In this document: positions 32,281-43,818 of the stretch, one piece after another | Numbering within the stretch: position 1 is the stretch's first letter | How the letters are laid out: every line of letters starts with the position of its first letter | Source of the DNA: Isoetes taiwanensis | Lineage: Eukaryota; Streptophyta; Lycopodiopsida; Isoetales; Isoetaceae | Reading direction: 5' to 3' | Length of the DNA: 64,000 nt | Assembly: GCA_021234155.1 (NCBI GenBank) | Contig: JAJEKV010000056.1 | Span: 2,403,330 to 2,467,329 of the forward strand | Made by a program: the position numbers and the translations under genes | The notes under the pieces: generated by a model | What the model saw: only the letters and a program-made list of their open reading frames with translations | The model's database searches: none | What the model was told of the DNA's origin: nothing

Positions 32281-34458
32281 GATACGTTTTTACCTAGACA
32301 ATAACCTATATTATATCATAGATTATGTTCAAGGTAAAGAACTTCCCATCATATCCACCCTGGATTTTACCCCAGGCCACAATGGGACGTATCCAATCTA
32401 CCAGTGGTATTTTTTTTAAAAAACCATACAACATAAAATAGTAAAGAGCATAACCTATAAAGAGTGTACCATATAAAATCATATAGAGTATAAACCATAT
32501 TAATATGCATGATAGGAGGTAAACTCTGATCAAATAAGAGGACCAACTTATATTCTGAATATTTAGTGTTCCCATAAACAAGTTAACATATCCGTATGTT
32601 AATTCATTATATCAGATAATCCATATCCTTTCTTATATCAGTCATATCATCCACACCTTTACTAAATATCACAATCCCAAGTCAAGAAAAATTTGTACGC
32701 TTCATGTATTATTTAGCGGACATGAGACATCATCAAAGCCATCTTGTCTTTGAGATATCATCAGATTTGCATGTATACAGCAAAGCAAAAGGATGGATCT
32801 CACCCAAATCTTCCGAATGAATGTGATAAATATCATACTCTATCACATATAATCCACCACAAAGAACCAGCAAACTAGGAGGTGTAGTTTTGGTTACCTG
32901 CACCCAAACAATGCAAATGTTAGCAAATCTATGGTAACAATGCAAGGGGCGTCAGGTAAGCTGTAAAACTACACGGCTCATCGCCCTTCACCTAATGGTT
33001 GTATTCTGTCATTTACCTAATTTCTAGAGCAAATAGGGTAGTAATCAAAATGAAAAATCATTTATTCTGGTAAAGAACAAACAACTCTGCTGCTTACCAC
33101 AGTAGGATGTAAACCAGCTACTCACTTAACCAACCTTCTTAGTAATCATGCTAAATGGTCACATGATTGCTATATAAGCCAAGCACTATATCAGAAATTA
33201 AAAATTCCAAGCACTTGCAAAGCATTTGCCTGCAACACAGATCATATCATTCTCCAAGTAGCATTAAATATGCAACTTTTTCTCAGACCACTCATCTATT
33301 ACGTCAAGTTTTGGCAGTGACCTAGCATATCTCTAGCTCTATAAACTGGAACTGTATTCCCTAATCTAGAGCCTACACCTCCGTTATTATCAAACTGCTA
33401 TCAACTGTAACGCCCTGTTTACAGAAGATCAAGGCTATCAAGTTTTTAATTCAGCTTTCTTGTACAACTATCAAGCAACCAGCCATCGTCCAGCCTAAAA
33501 CATCATCGCATCACACTTTTTTCTTTTAGTATTCTAGGAAAAATCCACCATAGCATATCGTTGTTATGTTTTATCTAAAGCATATAGCATTAAAACATCG
33601 ATATGTCAAGAAATGACCTGATTATTTGCGCTCCCAGATCCCGTAGGATTCGTATCAGCATATGTAGATTGTTTTGCAATATAGTTAGTCTTCATAAACT
33701 TCTTGATTTTTTGTTTCCAGCATGTATCCCTTATTTTTCTTCCCTGGCATTCTTTCATAGACCCCACTTGGCACGGTATAGCAGCATGCTTGGAAACCCC
33801 AAACTAGTAACAGCGGCACCAGCAGAATAGGCGCTCCCGGATGTGAGGGTTTGAGCGAATGGGAAGTTAAAGTTTCCCACCACATTTTCTTTCTATACCC
33901 AGCATGATACACTTCTTCCAAGGTAACCATATCAACACTCTTAAATTCGGCCAGATACCCTTAATTTTGAGTGGCGTTCCATGTCTCGACCAAGACCTTC
34001 ATAACTCTTAAGGCAAGCCATCAGATAATACATTTAATCGAGGCCTCCAACAAGTCATTAAACCGGGCTGTTTCATAAAATTCATAAGTGCCCAGTCACC
34101 CATTGACCATTATGCTACATATAATGCATTTTATTGTAAACCCATGTCTACGGCATTATTGAGGAGTCAGCATTCACTATACAACAAACACGTCCAGAAT
34201 AAACAACATAATAGCATATTCTAGTTATTGTATGCCTACCATCCAACAAACATGTACCAACATAACATATTTAATGTTGTGCTCTGAGTGCAACTTCTTC
34301 CTCCTTTGTAAGACCATTACTAAAAATGAACATAAAGATAAAGAGCTGAGCATACTTACATCCATTAAGTAGAACCTCAGTTTAGGTCATTTGTTCGATA
34401 TATACTAGAAGAATTTATTTCTTCTTCTTCTTCTTCTTCTTCTTCTTCTTCTTCTTCT
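32281..34458. repeat. 2.2-kb direct duplication, copy B
   Basis: This is the second copy of 29439-31614. It ends in the TTC tract 34418-34458, which leads into the 360-bp cassette. It includes structured repeat copy 3 (32877-32995). Confidence 0.9.
32877..32995. ncRNA. Structured repeat, copy 3
   Basis: It is essentially identical to copy 2, because it lies inside the duplicated segment. The arms are at 32882-32891 and 32965-32974. It is not independent evidence of covariation. Confidence 0.4.
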
Positions 34459-34822
34459 ACTATTTTTTTTTCATGGAAGAAGAGGGACGTCGTTGAAAGA
34501 CGAGGCCCTTTTTTTCCTCTATTTTTTATTACAAGAAGGGGACGTCGTTGAAAGACGAGGCCCCTTCTTTTTATGTTCTTCCTTTTTTTATAGTTTTAAT
34601 GTCAATGGTCTTTTTAATGTGAATGGTCTTTTTGTTTTCTTTTTTTTTTTTATTTATGTAAGTTTTCTAATTATTGAATGCCTTTGTTTTTTTGCATGTA
34701 CACTAATAACAAAATGCGTTGCTCTTGGAAATCGATTTTCGCAACTCGTAGACATTCTAGGTAAGAATTTGAGTTTGAGTAGGAGAATAAAATTTTAATG
34801 TTTTATTTAGGTTAAAAAAAAT
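34459..34822. repeat. 360-bp cassette following a TTC tract, copy 1
   Basis: The cassette follows the TTC tract directly and recurs at 38131-38502 after another TTC tract. It holds two GACGTCGTTGAAAGACGAGG palindrome-like motifs. The second lies within a GAAGGGG...CCCCTTC hairpin. The motif recalls the ACGTCGTT..AACGACGT repeats of the CACTA-like end at 39.7-40.2 kb. Confidence 0.8.
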
Positions 34823-35586
34823 TCCTCATCAAATCCAGATGACAAATTAACATATAAAGATTTTACTGTGTCTGTTGGATATCTCCAACAAATGGAAATC
34901 ACTATTTCTTCTTGTTACAGTTTATGTCAAAATTTTCACTGTTATATGGACCAGCCACATGTACAGCTCTATCTAAGACATAAACCACTTACTCATATCC
35001 ACCCTAGGTATCAGCTAGGCCACAGCAAGAATAGATCTTACATAATCAATTTCACTTATATAATCTATTTTCATGTATAAATTTTCAACACTTTTCCTAT
35101 TTCCATCTTTGCAAGTCACTTCTCTATTTCCCATCTTTGCACTTCAATTTTTACTTTCCCAATCTAAGACTCTAACTTTCCACTGTTTCAACTATTGACC
35201 TTAAAATCGTAGTCCTCATTTATTTTATACTCATCTTGATCCCATATAATAAACGTTAACATTTACAAGTAAATCTAAAGCATGATTTCAAAACATATAC
35301 TCGTATCATATATTTAGGAGAAGCAAATTCATGTTTTACAAGGCCAAAATAAGCCTTATTTATGAGTTTCCATCAGGCCAATTGACTACAAGCTAAATGC
35401 CTTCAATATCTTCCTTATAGAGAAAATTTCCTCCACGTATTACATTCAAAATAGTTTATATCATAAAGGATATTTATGAGTTTAAGAACGATCTCACCGC
35501 CGCTTTTGATAAATACATCTTGTAACCAATATTATTTCCTCTACGTAACCCCGTAGAGCAAATCGAAAGCCATTAAATGAACTCCT

Positions 35587-35706
35587 AGGAGATGATGTTT
35601 AGGTTACCTGCACCCAACCAATGCACATGTTAGCAAATCTATGGTAACAAAGCAAGGGGCGTCAGGTAAGCTATTAAACATCATGGCTTATCGCCCTTCA
35701 CCTAAA
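35587..35706. ncRNA. Structured repeat, copy 4 (diverged)
   Basis: The variable arm is ATGATGTTTA (35592-35601), with its exact complement at 35675-35684. The conserved blocks match copies 1 and 2 except for a few changes (CAACCAATGC, GGCTTATCGCCC). This copy lies outside the recent duplication, so its covariation is independent. Confidence 0.4.
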
Positions 35707-35709
35707 TTC

Positions 35710-37940
35710 ATTTAAGCAAAAAACAACCTCAGCTAGTAAGGCAAATATGCAACCATATGTGATATGAGGTAATTTGCTTATATCATCCAGCCTTCTTGCT
35801 GCTTACCCCAGCATATGGCACCAAAACCAGCTCAAATATCTTATATATCCGTAGGCTGACCATTATTATAAGGAACCAGCACAAGTATGGTCTAGTTAAT
35901 TCGGATACAGCTGTCACATAACAGTCATAAGTTTACCATACAGGTCAGCAGTCTATAAAGAAGCAAAATAGATAAAAGAGTGCACAACACTGCCTCCCCA
36001 TCATTATCTCAGTAATCCCACCATGCACCGTCTATGTGATCACATTTATATTCACATACATGCCATCTAAACCTAGAATATTACTATGTTAGCAGACCTT
36101 ACACATCAATAAATCTATGAGGCCATTCTTAAGAAATCGTGGCATGCCTTACAGGGCTACATAATCAAGTAAACCCATTCCTCCAATATCAGTAAATAGA
36201 GCACACCAACAATTTATTGGCTGTCCTGTGGCTTGCCGCCTGGCATCCAACCTATGCCTTGAAGTTATACCAGCAATACAAGATTGGAAGCTCATCACAT
36301 AACTATGTATTTATCCTATAGTATTATAGTAAGCATCATAGACATTAGCTACAAGCACCTATCCGCTTTTATCTGGCCTACGGATCAATGCAATATTCCA
36401 TTGGACTCTAACAGTCTTGTCATAAGTCAATACACATAAGCATCAACACATTTCAACAAGCAAACATCCTGCCATTTTTTGTTTTATAGCAATGGCCATG
36501 AAATAGATGGTAATATACTGTTTAAGTTCTCAAATATCTTCAGATCAGCTTGTAACCAGCCTATCTAATGAACCATTGGCATATAAATCATCTACCATCC
36601 AATGAATCTGTGGCATATAGGCCGTATACCAGCATACCAGGTTATTGCCTTCTGAAAATGGTATTCTACAGACCCAGCAACACCTATCAAAGTATATTTT
36701 TGTCACAAACATCAAAAAGATATGCTTAAGCATTTAGAATAGCTAGTGTTCTGCTACAACCAGCCATCAAGTGCTGCTCTATTAATCAGCCCATAAACTT
36801 ATATCGTATTATTTCATCCCAGCAATTTATTAAGTAGCATACCAGCATTCCGTTATCATAAACCTTCAGCAAAATGGCACCAAACATTTAAACTACCATT
36901 CAATCCTAGGCGTAAATCCAACCTAGCAAACATTTTGCTAGAGCAAACATGGATAAGAAACCGAAATATCTTTGAGCACTAAGAGACCTGTTTTTGAACG
37001 CTCCTATCACCAGCTCCAGGCCTTGGCTCCTTTGGAATGGGGATCGACCTTCCACCACCATTTTGCCTTGGGAATCTACGATAAGGGAAGTTCCCAGCTT
37101 GCTGTGCCCGGCTTCTATTGCCGGGTTGTCTCGTGTACACCCCTTTTGGCATGTTTGAAGTATTTTGATGCACCGAAGAGATAGAGTAACAGTGTAGAAG
37201 TTATAAGCAAGCAAGAACGATGGACGTAGCCAAGGCGCAGGCTAAGTTCCTTTTCCCGCTAGAACCAACTGCGTATAAAGAGTATCTACCTATAAAATCA
37301 AAGTAAAGAATTCTTGGTCTTACCTCATTAATTCCGGCACCTCTGGCCCTTAACTCGAGTTTCCCAGACCGGCTTCGAGCCATTCAACATTAATGGAGAA
37401 TAAACCCGTCACATCTGCTATTTTTTCAGAGTGCCAGAAACATATAAGCTCAATATTAATATAGTTAAAGGTTTAAGAACCATAAGTCTTGGCTTTTTTA
37501 AAAAAATTAACAAGGCCCATGACTATGCTAGCCATTGAACCATTGAACTTAGAAAAACATACACTTTTAATGAAACAAGTGGATGCCTAAGACTATGCAT
37601 GCACTTAGCCAGACATCTTCCCAGCCACAAGTTCATACTGGCCATTAAGCATCATATTTTTTCCTTATATCAGGACATGCCCATAATAATTACCAATGGT
37701 CCATCTCCATTGTAACAGATCATTACAAAAAGGATTACGTGAACTTCCCAATGATATTACCATAACCTTATAATTATCTAACATGTTTTAAATCATGACC
37801 CATCAAACTATAGAGTCTTTCGCGTCATATATATCCATGCATGCTGGCCATGTCCGTCAAATTAATCATAAAGCATTCTTCTTAAGTGATAGCTTATGTT
37901 GCCCATCATAATAATCATAATCGATCTTCAAGATTTTAAT
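35710..37940. other. No gene recognised
   Basis: This is AT-rich sequence, part of an older copy of the repeated unit. The minus-strand ORFs near 36906-37214 have no domain I recognise. Confidence 0.4.
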
Positions 37941-37948
37941 AAAAGATT

Positions 37949-38130
37949 ATTTCTTCTTCTTCTTCTTCTTCTTCTTCTTCTTCTTCTTCTTCTTCTTCTT
38001 CTTCTTCTTCTTCTTCTTCTTCTTCTTCTTCTTCTTCTTCTTCTTCTTCTTCTTCTTCTTCTTCTTCTTCTTCTTCTTCTTCTTCTTCTTCTTCTTCTTC
38101 TTCTTCTTCTTCTTCTTCTTCTTCTTCTTC
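37949..38130. repeat. (TTC)n tract, 182 bp
   Basis: This is an uninterrupted TTC run of about 60 units. It ends exactly at the second copy of the 360-bp cassette. The leucine ORF across it is a by-product of the repeat. Confidence 0.95.
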
Positions 38131-38502
38131 TATTTTTTTTTCATGGAAGAAGAGGGACGTCGTTGAAAGACGAGGCCCTTTTTTTCCTCTATTTTTTATT
38201 ACAAGAAGGGGACGTCGTTGAAAGACGAGGCCCCTTCTTTTTATGTTCTTCCTTTTTTTATAGTTTTAATGTCAATGGTCTTTTTAATGTGAATGGTCTT
38301 TTTGTTTTCTTTTTTTTTTTTTTTTTTTTTTTTTTATGTAAGTTTTCTAATTATTGAATGCCTTTGTTTTTTTGCATGTACACTAATAACAAAATGCGTT
38401 GCTCTTGGAAATCGATTTTCGCAACTCGTAGACATTCTAGGTAAGAATTTGAGTTTGAGTAGGAGAATAAAATTTTAATGTTTTATTTAGGTTAAAAAAA
38501 AA
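38131..38502. repeat. 360-bp cassette following a TTC tract, copy 2
   Basis: It is nearly identical to 34459-34822, with a longer T run near 38310-38335. It ends at GTTAAAAAAAA, after which the sequences diverge. Confidence 0.85.
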
Positions 38503-38732
38503 CTTGGGGAGACTTGGACAAGGGCATGGTCGACTCCATCTTGAGTGGAGGGGACTAGGTGTTCCGGGTCCAAGCTCACCGTTTACTCTTGTAATTTTAT
38601 TGATTAATGTATTTAATTTAGAAAAAATTGGGAAGACTTTGGTATATTGTAGGGTCGTAGAAATACCTTTCCAAAGCAAAATAATCTTGTAAGTGGGCTC
38701 TTTAGAGTTTGATGTAATCCGTCACATAGTAA

Positions 38733-38876
38733 AAGCATTGCTCCAAATGGTTCATAAATATTACATGCAAGCCATTTTCCCTAAAGGCAACGTGTGGAAA
38801 ACATAAGCATTGCTCCAAATGGTTCATAAATATTACATGCAAGCCATTTTCCCAAAAGGCAACGTGTGGAAAACAT
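38733..38876. repeat. 72-bp tandem duplication
   Basis: Two adjacent copies begin AAGCATTGCTCC (38733 and 38805) and end GTGTGGAAAACAT, with one visible base difference. Confidence 0.9.
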
Positions 38877-39655
38877 GCATTCTTCCAAAAAGAGGCAAAG
38901 TTTAATATTCCAATTTAAATACCCAAAGGTACTTTGTCTAATTCGTGAATTATCATACTTTAGCCACTTTTGCAAGCCCACAAATCTTTTGGCGTATATT
39001 TTCCCAAATGTAACCATACTCCATATCTTAGCCATGTATATCGTTAATTCGCATGGCCCATGGTTAAGCCACATGGACTATATTGCATATCCTAGCAATC
39101 ATCTCTTGCAATAATAATAGCATACTTTAGTCAATTAAAGCTCATATAGGAGCAAGTTTTGAAAATTAAAATATTCGAAGAGAGAATCTATTTTTGCAGA
39201 AGTTCGTCTTAGGATTTTAAGGTTTAGAAGAGCATTTTTGCATCTTAGCATGGTTCATACCCCATATTGATCTTCCTATGATTAATTATTTTAAAATTTT
39301 TATGCTCGATTCTATTTTTTGATTCTTAGATTTACTAAACATTTAATTACATATTAATAATAATGCTTATCTACTATGATACTGAATACTAATATTTAAT
39401 CAATTTTTTATTTTATTTTTCTAATTTTTAAATTTTTATTCTCGATTTATTTTGTTAATATTTAATATTTATTAAATAATATTAAATAATATTTATTAAA
39501 TATTAATAAATATTTAATATTTAATAATAAATATTTAATATTTAATAAGTATTTATTAAATAATATTAATATTATTGTTAATATTAATATTATTTTTTAA
39601 TAATATTAATAAATAATATTTAATATTTACTTATTATTTATTTTTTCAAAATTCG
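38877..39655. other. AT-rich low-complexity stretch
   Basis: From about 39400 to 39640 the sequence is dominated by TTTAATATTTAATAAATA-like repeats. No gene is seen. It ends abruptly at the GC-rich CACTA-like block. Confidence 0.5.
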
Positions 39656-40246
39656 AATGACGTCGTTTAACGACGTCTCCACGTGGATGCCACGTGTACT
39701 GCGGGCGGAGAGGTCAGCAACCCACGTCGGCTGACACAGTGGCCGCCGTGGCATAGTCATTATTGAACGACGTCACACACGTGGCCGCCATGTCAGCGTG
39801 GAGGCCGACGAAGAATCACACGTCAGCGGACAAGTGGCCGCCACGTCAGGGACGTCGTTCAACGACGTCAAACACGTGGCTGCCATGTCAGCGTTCCCGC
39901 TGGCGTCGCCACGCTGGATCGCTGCACAGTGGTAGTCGACGTGTCCATCTCGTCGATGAACGACGTTGCTAGCTCGTCAGCCACATCAGTGTCCGCGGTG
40001 GCAACACCGCGCTGGCCGCGGTGCCGCGTGGCAACAGCCACGTGTACATTGCGTCGTTCAACGACGTGACGTCGTCGCTTAAAGACGACACGGTTGCGAC
40101 GCGTATAACGACGCACTAACGTCGTAGAACGACGTGAAAACGTCGTTATAGGCGTCGTTTATTGACTTTTTAACGTCGTTCATCGACGTCAAAACGACGT
40201 CTGGATGTCGTAATAGACGTCGTAACAGGGCAACGTTTTTGTAGTG
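39656..40246 (-). mobile_element. CACTA-like transposon end with palindromic subterminal repeats
   Basis: The segment ends at 40246 with TTTTTGTAGTG, which reads CACTACAAAAACG on the minus strand, the hallmark terminus of CACTA elements. Inside it are many copies of ACGTCGTT..AACGACGT-type palindromes in both orientations, as expected for subterminal transposase-binding repeats. It is much richer in GC than its surroundings. The other terminus and any transposase were not found. Confidence 0.55.
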
Positions 40247-40582
40247 GATGTTGGAGTGAATGAGGTAAGCTTCATCTCTGGCAAAATAATTTAGAAGGGG
40301 TAATTCCTGCCGAACTTGCAGGTTTGTCAAAACTGAAGCACATTCGGCTGTTTGAGAATCGCTTCAATGGATTACAGCATGGAAAAATGCTGACCTTCGA
40401 TCTGGAACTCCTATGAACTGAAGGTCTACAAACCACAATAAAAACCACAAACATAAAGAAAGTGATACAAAAATAACAAATAATATATAGAGTTTAAACT
40501 GTTCAATTATTTGCCGCGTGTAAAAGTTTTAAAAAGGCCGCTTACCTTTTGTGATGAACTGATATTTAGGAAAAAGGCCTTA

Positions 40583-42892
40583 GGGTACCTTCAGACCAAG
40601 GGGTTAAATTAAACTAAATTTTAAGTTAACCAATTGCTTGTTATGCTAAATTAAGGTTAATTTTATCAAGCTTTCACACCACCTGTTATGTCAATTCTTA
40701 ACGTTACAAAATCTGTTAAAAAGACCTTCACACATGTGAGTTGTTATGTTAACTACTAACATAACAGAATATGTTAAAAACATTTTCGCACCAAAGTTGT
40801 TATGTCAACTTTTAACATAACAGAATCTGTTAATAGTCGTTTCGCATTGTAAAACAAAAATTTAATCTGTTAATGGCCTTAGCCGTGCAATTTTCAAATG
40901 AAAAAATCATTTTATGGAACACTTCGTAGCCCATTTTTGTTAGCTGATCCACTACATACTTTTATGGCTCTAGCCTTAAATTAAAGCCTTAGCCTTAAAT
41001 TAAAACAAAAGCATTCCAGGGCAAAGCCCTAGAACTTATCAGCCTCCAGCTAAAAGCTGGAGAAATCTTGGAGATCCCATATTTAAAAACAACTACCTTG
41101 TTGTTTGAAACTTGAAAGAAGAACATACTGTCATATTAGTGGGTTTTAAATAACCCCATGTCAAACAAAAGACAATATATTATTTCATTTTATTACTGCC
41201 ATATTCCAGACCTTGGACATTTTTATGATTTAAGAACTAGGCCAGCCCCTAAATACTTGCAAGTCAAGCTTCTAATGGTCAGCAAAGAGATCAGGGCCAC
41301 ATGCTGATCAGAGCTTAGCCCTGGAATTTATCAGCTTCTAGCTCAACGCTAGAGAGGTTTTGCAGATCCCCTGTCTAAAGGCCAACCAAAATGATGTTTG
41401 AAAGCTCGAAAAGAAACATATTATGATTTTCCAGGCAAGTGCTTAGTTTCCTCATGCATTTTGAGCAGAATTACCCACATGCCTGTATCTTGCAAAATTA
41501 GAGCCTCATAAATGCAATGTACTATTTTATTGCTATCATGCTCAAGACATGGAACTTTTTTTTAACAAGTTAAGAAATGGCATGCTTATGAATCTGCCTC
41601 AAGGAGGCCACGTCCTTTTAAATGCCCAATTTCAAAACAAATGTGTAACAAGCATGTACGTATTCCTATTATTTCAAGCACGAAAGATGAAATAGCAGCA
41701 TGAGTTATTGTGTTTATGCCAAAACCAAAAATACTTACAGTCATCACATAAGAGAGCAACTTTAAAAAGGCTGCCACTTAGGGGCCAGAACTTGGACTGC
41801 AATATATCTCATATGGAATCCTGATGTTTTTCCAAAACTAGAGATCTACTTGCAGTATTAGCAAATGGATAAGTTTCTAGTTTGCTTTACCTTTGTAGCA
41901 TGTACCACTACAAACAAAAATTCAAAAACAAGGCTACGAATTGCAGAAAAACTGCTCTTGGCTGCAACATATTTGCTTGTACGTTTGTTCCATAGCTTCC
42001 AAACCATCCAACATAAAAAGAAATTGGAGGAATGAGACTGGTAACAAAAATGGATCAGCTAACAAAAATGGGCTAACAAAAATATGTAGACTGTTATGGC
42101 ATGAATTTTAAGTTAAACATGAGAATGTAAAAATCTCTGATATGCTAGCACAGACCCCTGATTCAGCTATGAGCACAGACCATGCATATGTTGCATTATT
42201 TACCCCTATGCTTGCATGTAAATTCATTTTCATGCGCTAACAGCATGTGTAAGAATGATCTGCAGCTGTGGGAATTATAAAGGATCCATCCCCTTCACCT
42301 AAAAAAATCTGAAAACGCAAGACTTTGAAGGAGAAGTCCTGGTAAGATTTTTCAACATAGTTTCTATGCTGGGAAGCACAACAACAGGGGGATTATGAGA
42401 TGCAATAGGCAGAAAAAGGACCACAGTAGTTGGATCTTTGCTTTTATGACTGGCATTGACACAAATTGCCTCAAGACAACCCAACAAGTCGATGGAAGAA
42501 AACGACAGCCCAACAAGTCCATGGAAGAAAAATACCTAAAGGACATCAAATGCCGGTGTCGACTGGCTGTTGCAGATCGAACATCAATGCAGCAACGACC
42601 GATCCGTCGACACAGCGATCCGTCGATGGAGCGGCGATGTGGCTCGACGCCGCCCTAACAGCACTAAAGCAGGGGTAGGGGCATCGGTTAAGATTTCGTC
42701 TACAAAATGTACAATTGTTAACAAATTGTTAATATTTTACATAACCATATCCAATGTGAAACCCGATTAAACCCTTAATTTAACCCTAACAATTTGTTAT
42801 AACTTAACCCCTTAACAAAAATCATGTGCGTTAATTGTTAAATTAAATTTTCTTTAACATAACAAATTTAACCCCATGGTATGAAGGTACCT
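40583..42892. mobile_element. Non-autonomous inverted-repeat transposon, 2.3 kb
   Basis: Terminal inverted repeats GGTACCTTCANACCA.GGGGTTAAATT lie at 40583-40610 and 42865-42892, with further AT-rich complementarity inside. The flanks TTA (left) and TTT (right) would fit a PIF/Harbinger-type three-base duplication with one mutation, but this is weak. The interior has no transposase-like ORF. Confidence 0.55.
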
Positions 42893-42963
42893 TTTCACCT
42901 TTTTCTATGAACCGATCGATATTGTGTTTTGTTTCCATCTCTCGCCGAGGCTGATACGTCGAA

Positions 42964-43818
42964 ATGGTGCACCCAAGCAATCTTCTATTTGTTGCTGATT
43001 TTGATAACACCTGTAGCGTGCAAGACACTTCAGATGTTCTAATCAGCTTAGGAGGAAGCGAGGCATGCTATGAAGAGCTCATCACAACTCTTTGCCAAAA
43101 TATTGAGAATTGTCTTGCTGCTCCTTCTACTTCCTCCAAAGATCTTAGATCTCTATTAAAAGAGCTCGAAGATTTTGAGAAGACAACAAATCAACAGGTT
43201 ATGCAACGTTCTCTTCTCAAAGGAATTTCTCGAGAACGTATCAGGGCTGCAGCAAACACAATTCCCCTACATATTGGTTGTGGGGAATTTATGCAAAGGA
43301 TTGCCACTTTGGGCAGCCAGGTTCATATAATTTCAGCAAACTGGTCCAGAGATTTGATTGAAGCAGCATTGCCAAGAGTTCCTCATGGCTTGCTTTCAAT
43401 TCACTCAAATGATCTTAGCTATGACCAACATGGTGTTTGCAATGGCAACTTCGAGCTCAAGATTCAAGACTCTTTCGATAAAGAAGAGATATTACACTCA
43501 TGCTCCTGCCAGACAAACAGGATGGTAGTATTTATAGGAGACAGCATGAATGATTTATTGGCCATGTTAGATGCAGATTTAGGCATCATTATGGCTACAG
43601 ACATGGTTATGCATGAGGATTTGGGGGTCATTATGGACACCAATGAGACCTTGAAGACACTCTTATCACTATTCAGTATTGACGTGATCCCGTTAGAGGC
43701 TGCTTACTCTCAGATTCAGGCATCTGGGGCTCCGATTAGTTTTCGCCATACTGGTAAACTCTTCCAGGTGACCAGCTGGGCACAAGTGGAAGCATGCCTT
43801 CTGGGAGCAAGAGACTGA
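42964..43818 (+). CDS. HAD-type phosphatase related to plant TH2 (thiamine monophosphate phosphatase domain)
   Basis: The intact single-exon ORF encodes 284 residues. HAD motif I is DFDNTC (Asp12, Asp14), motif II is Ser124 (HIISAN), motif III is Lys173, and motif IV is GDSMND (192-197). The C-terminal blocks (DADLGIIM, IDVIPL and FQVTSWAQVEACLLG) match the HAD half of plant TH2 proteins as I remember them. These dephosphorylate thiamine monophosphate, and the HAD part is usually fused to a TenA-like domain. No TenA domain is encoded upstream here, so this is a stand-alone HAD version or the last exon of a longer gene. A short internal duplication is visible (DLGIIMATDMVM, then EDLGVIMDTN, 205-226). 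The ATG lies about 70 bp after the inverted-repeat element, which may supply its promoter or 5' UTR. Confidence 0.8.
   Translation: MVHPSNLLFVADFDNTCSVQDTSDVLISLGGSEACYEELITTLCQNIENCLAAPSTSSKDLRSLLKELEDFEKTTNQQVMQRSLLKGISRERIRAAANTIPLHIGCGEFMQRIATLGSQVHIISANWSRDLIEAALPRVPHGLLSIHSNDLSYDQHGVCNGNFELKIQDSFDKEEILHSCSCQTNRMVVFIGDSMNDLLAMLDADLGIIMATDMVMHEDLGVIMDTNETLKTLLSLFSIDVIPLEAAYSQIQASGAPISFRHTGKLFQVTSWAQVEACLLGARD

Noticed and set aside
37896-38357. Long poly-leucine ORF
   Set aside because: Again a reading of the TTC tract in another frame, running into the repeated cassette.
22700-38500. CRISPR-like array of spaced repeats
   Set aside because: The structured repeats are kilobases apart with no regular spacing, and the genome is eukaryotic.
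42299-42678. Small ORFs inside the inverted-repeat element
   Set aside because: Overlapping short frames on both strands with no transposase motif.
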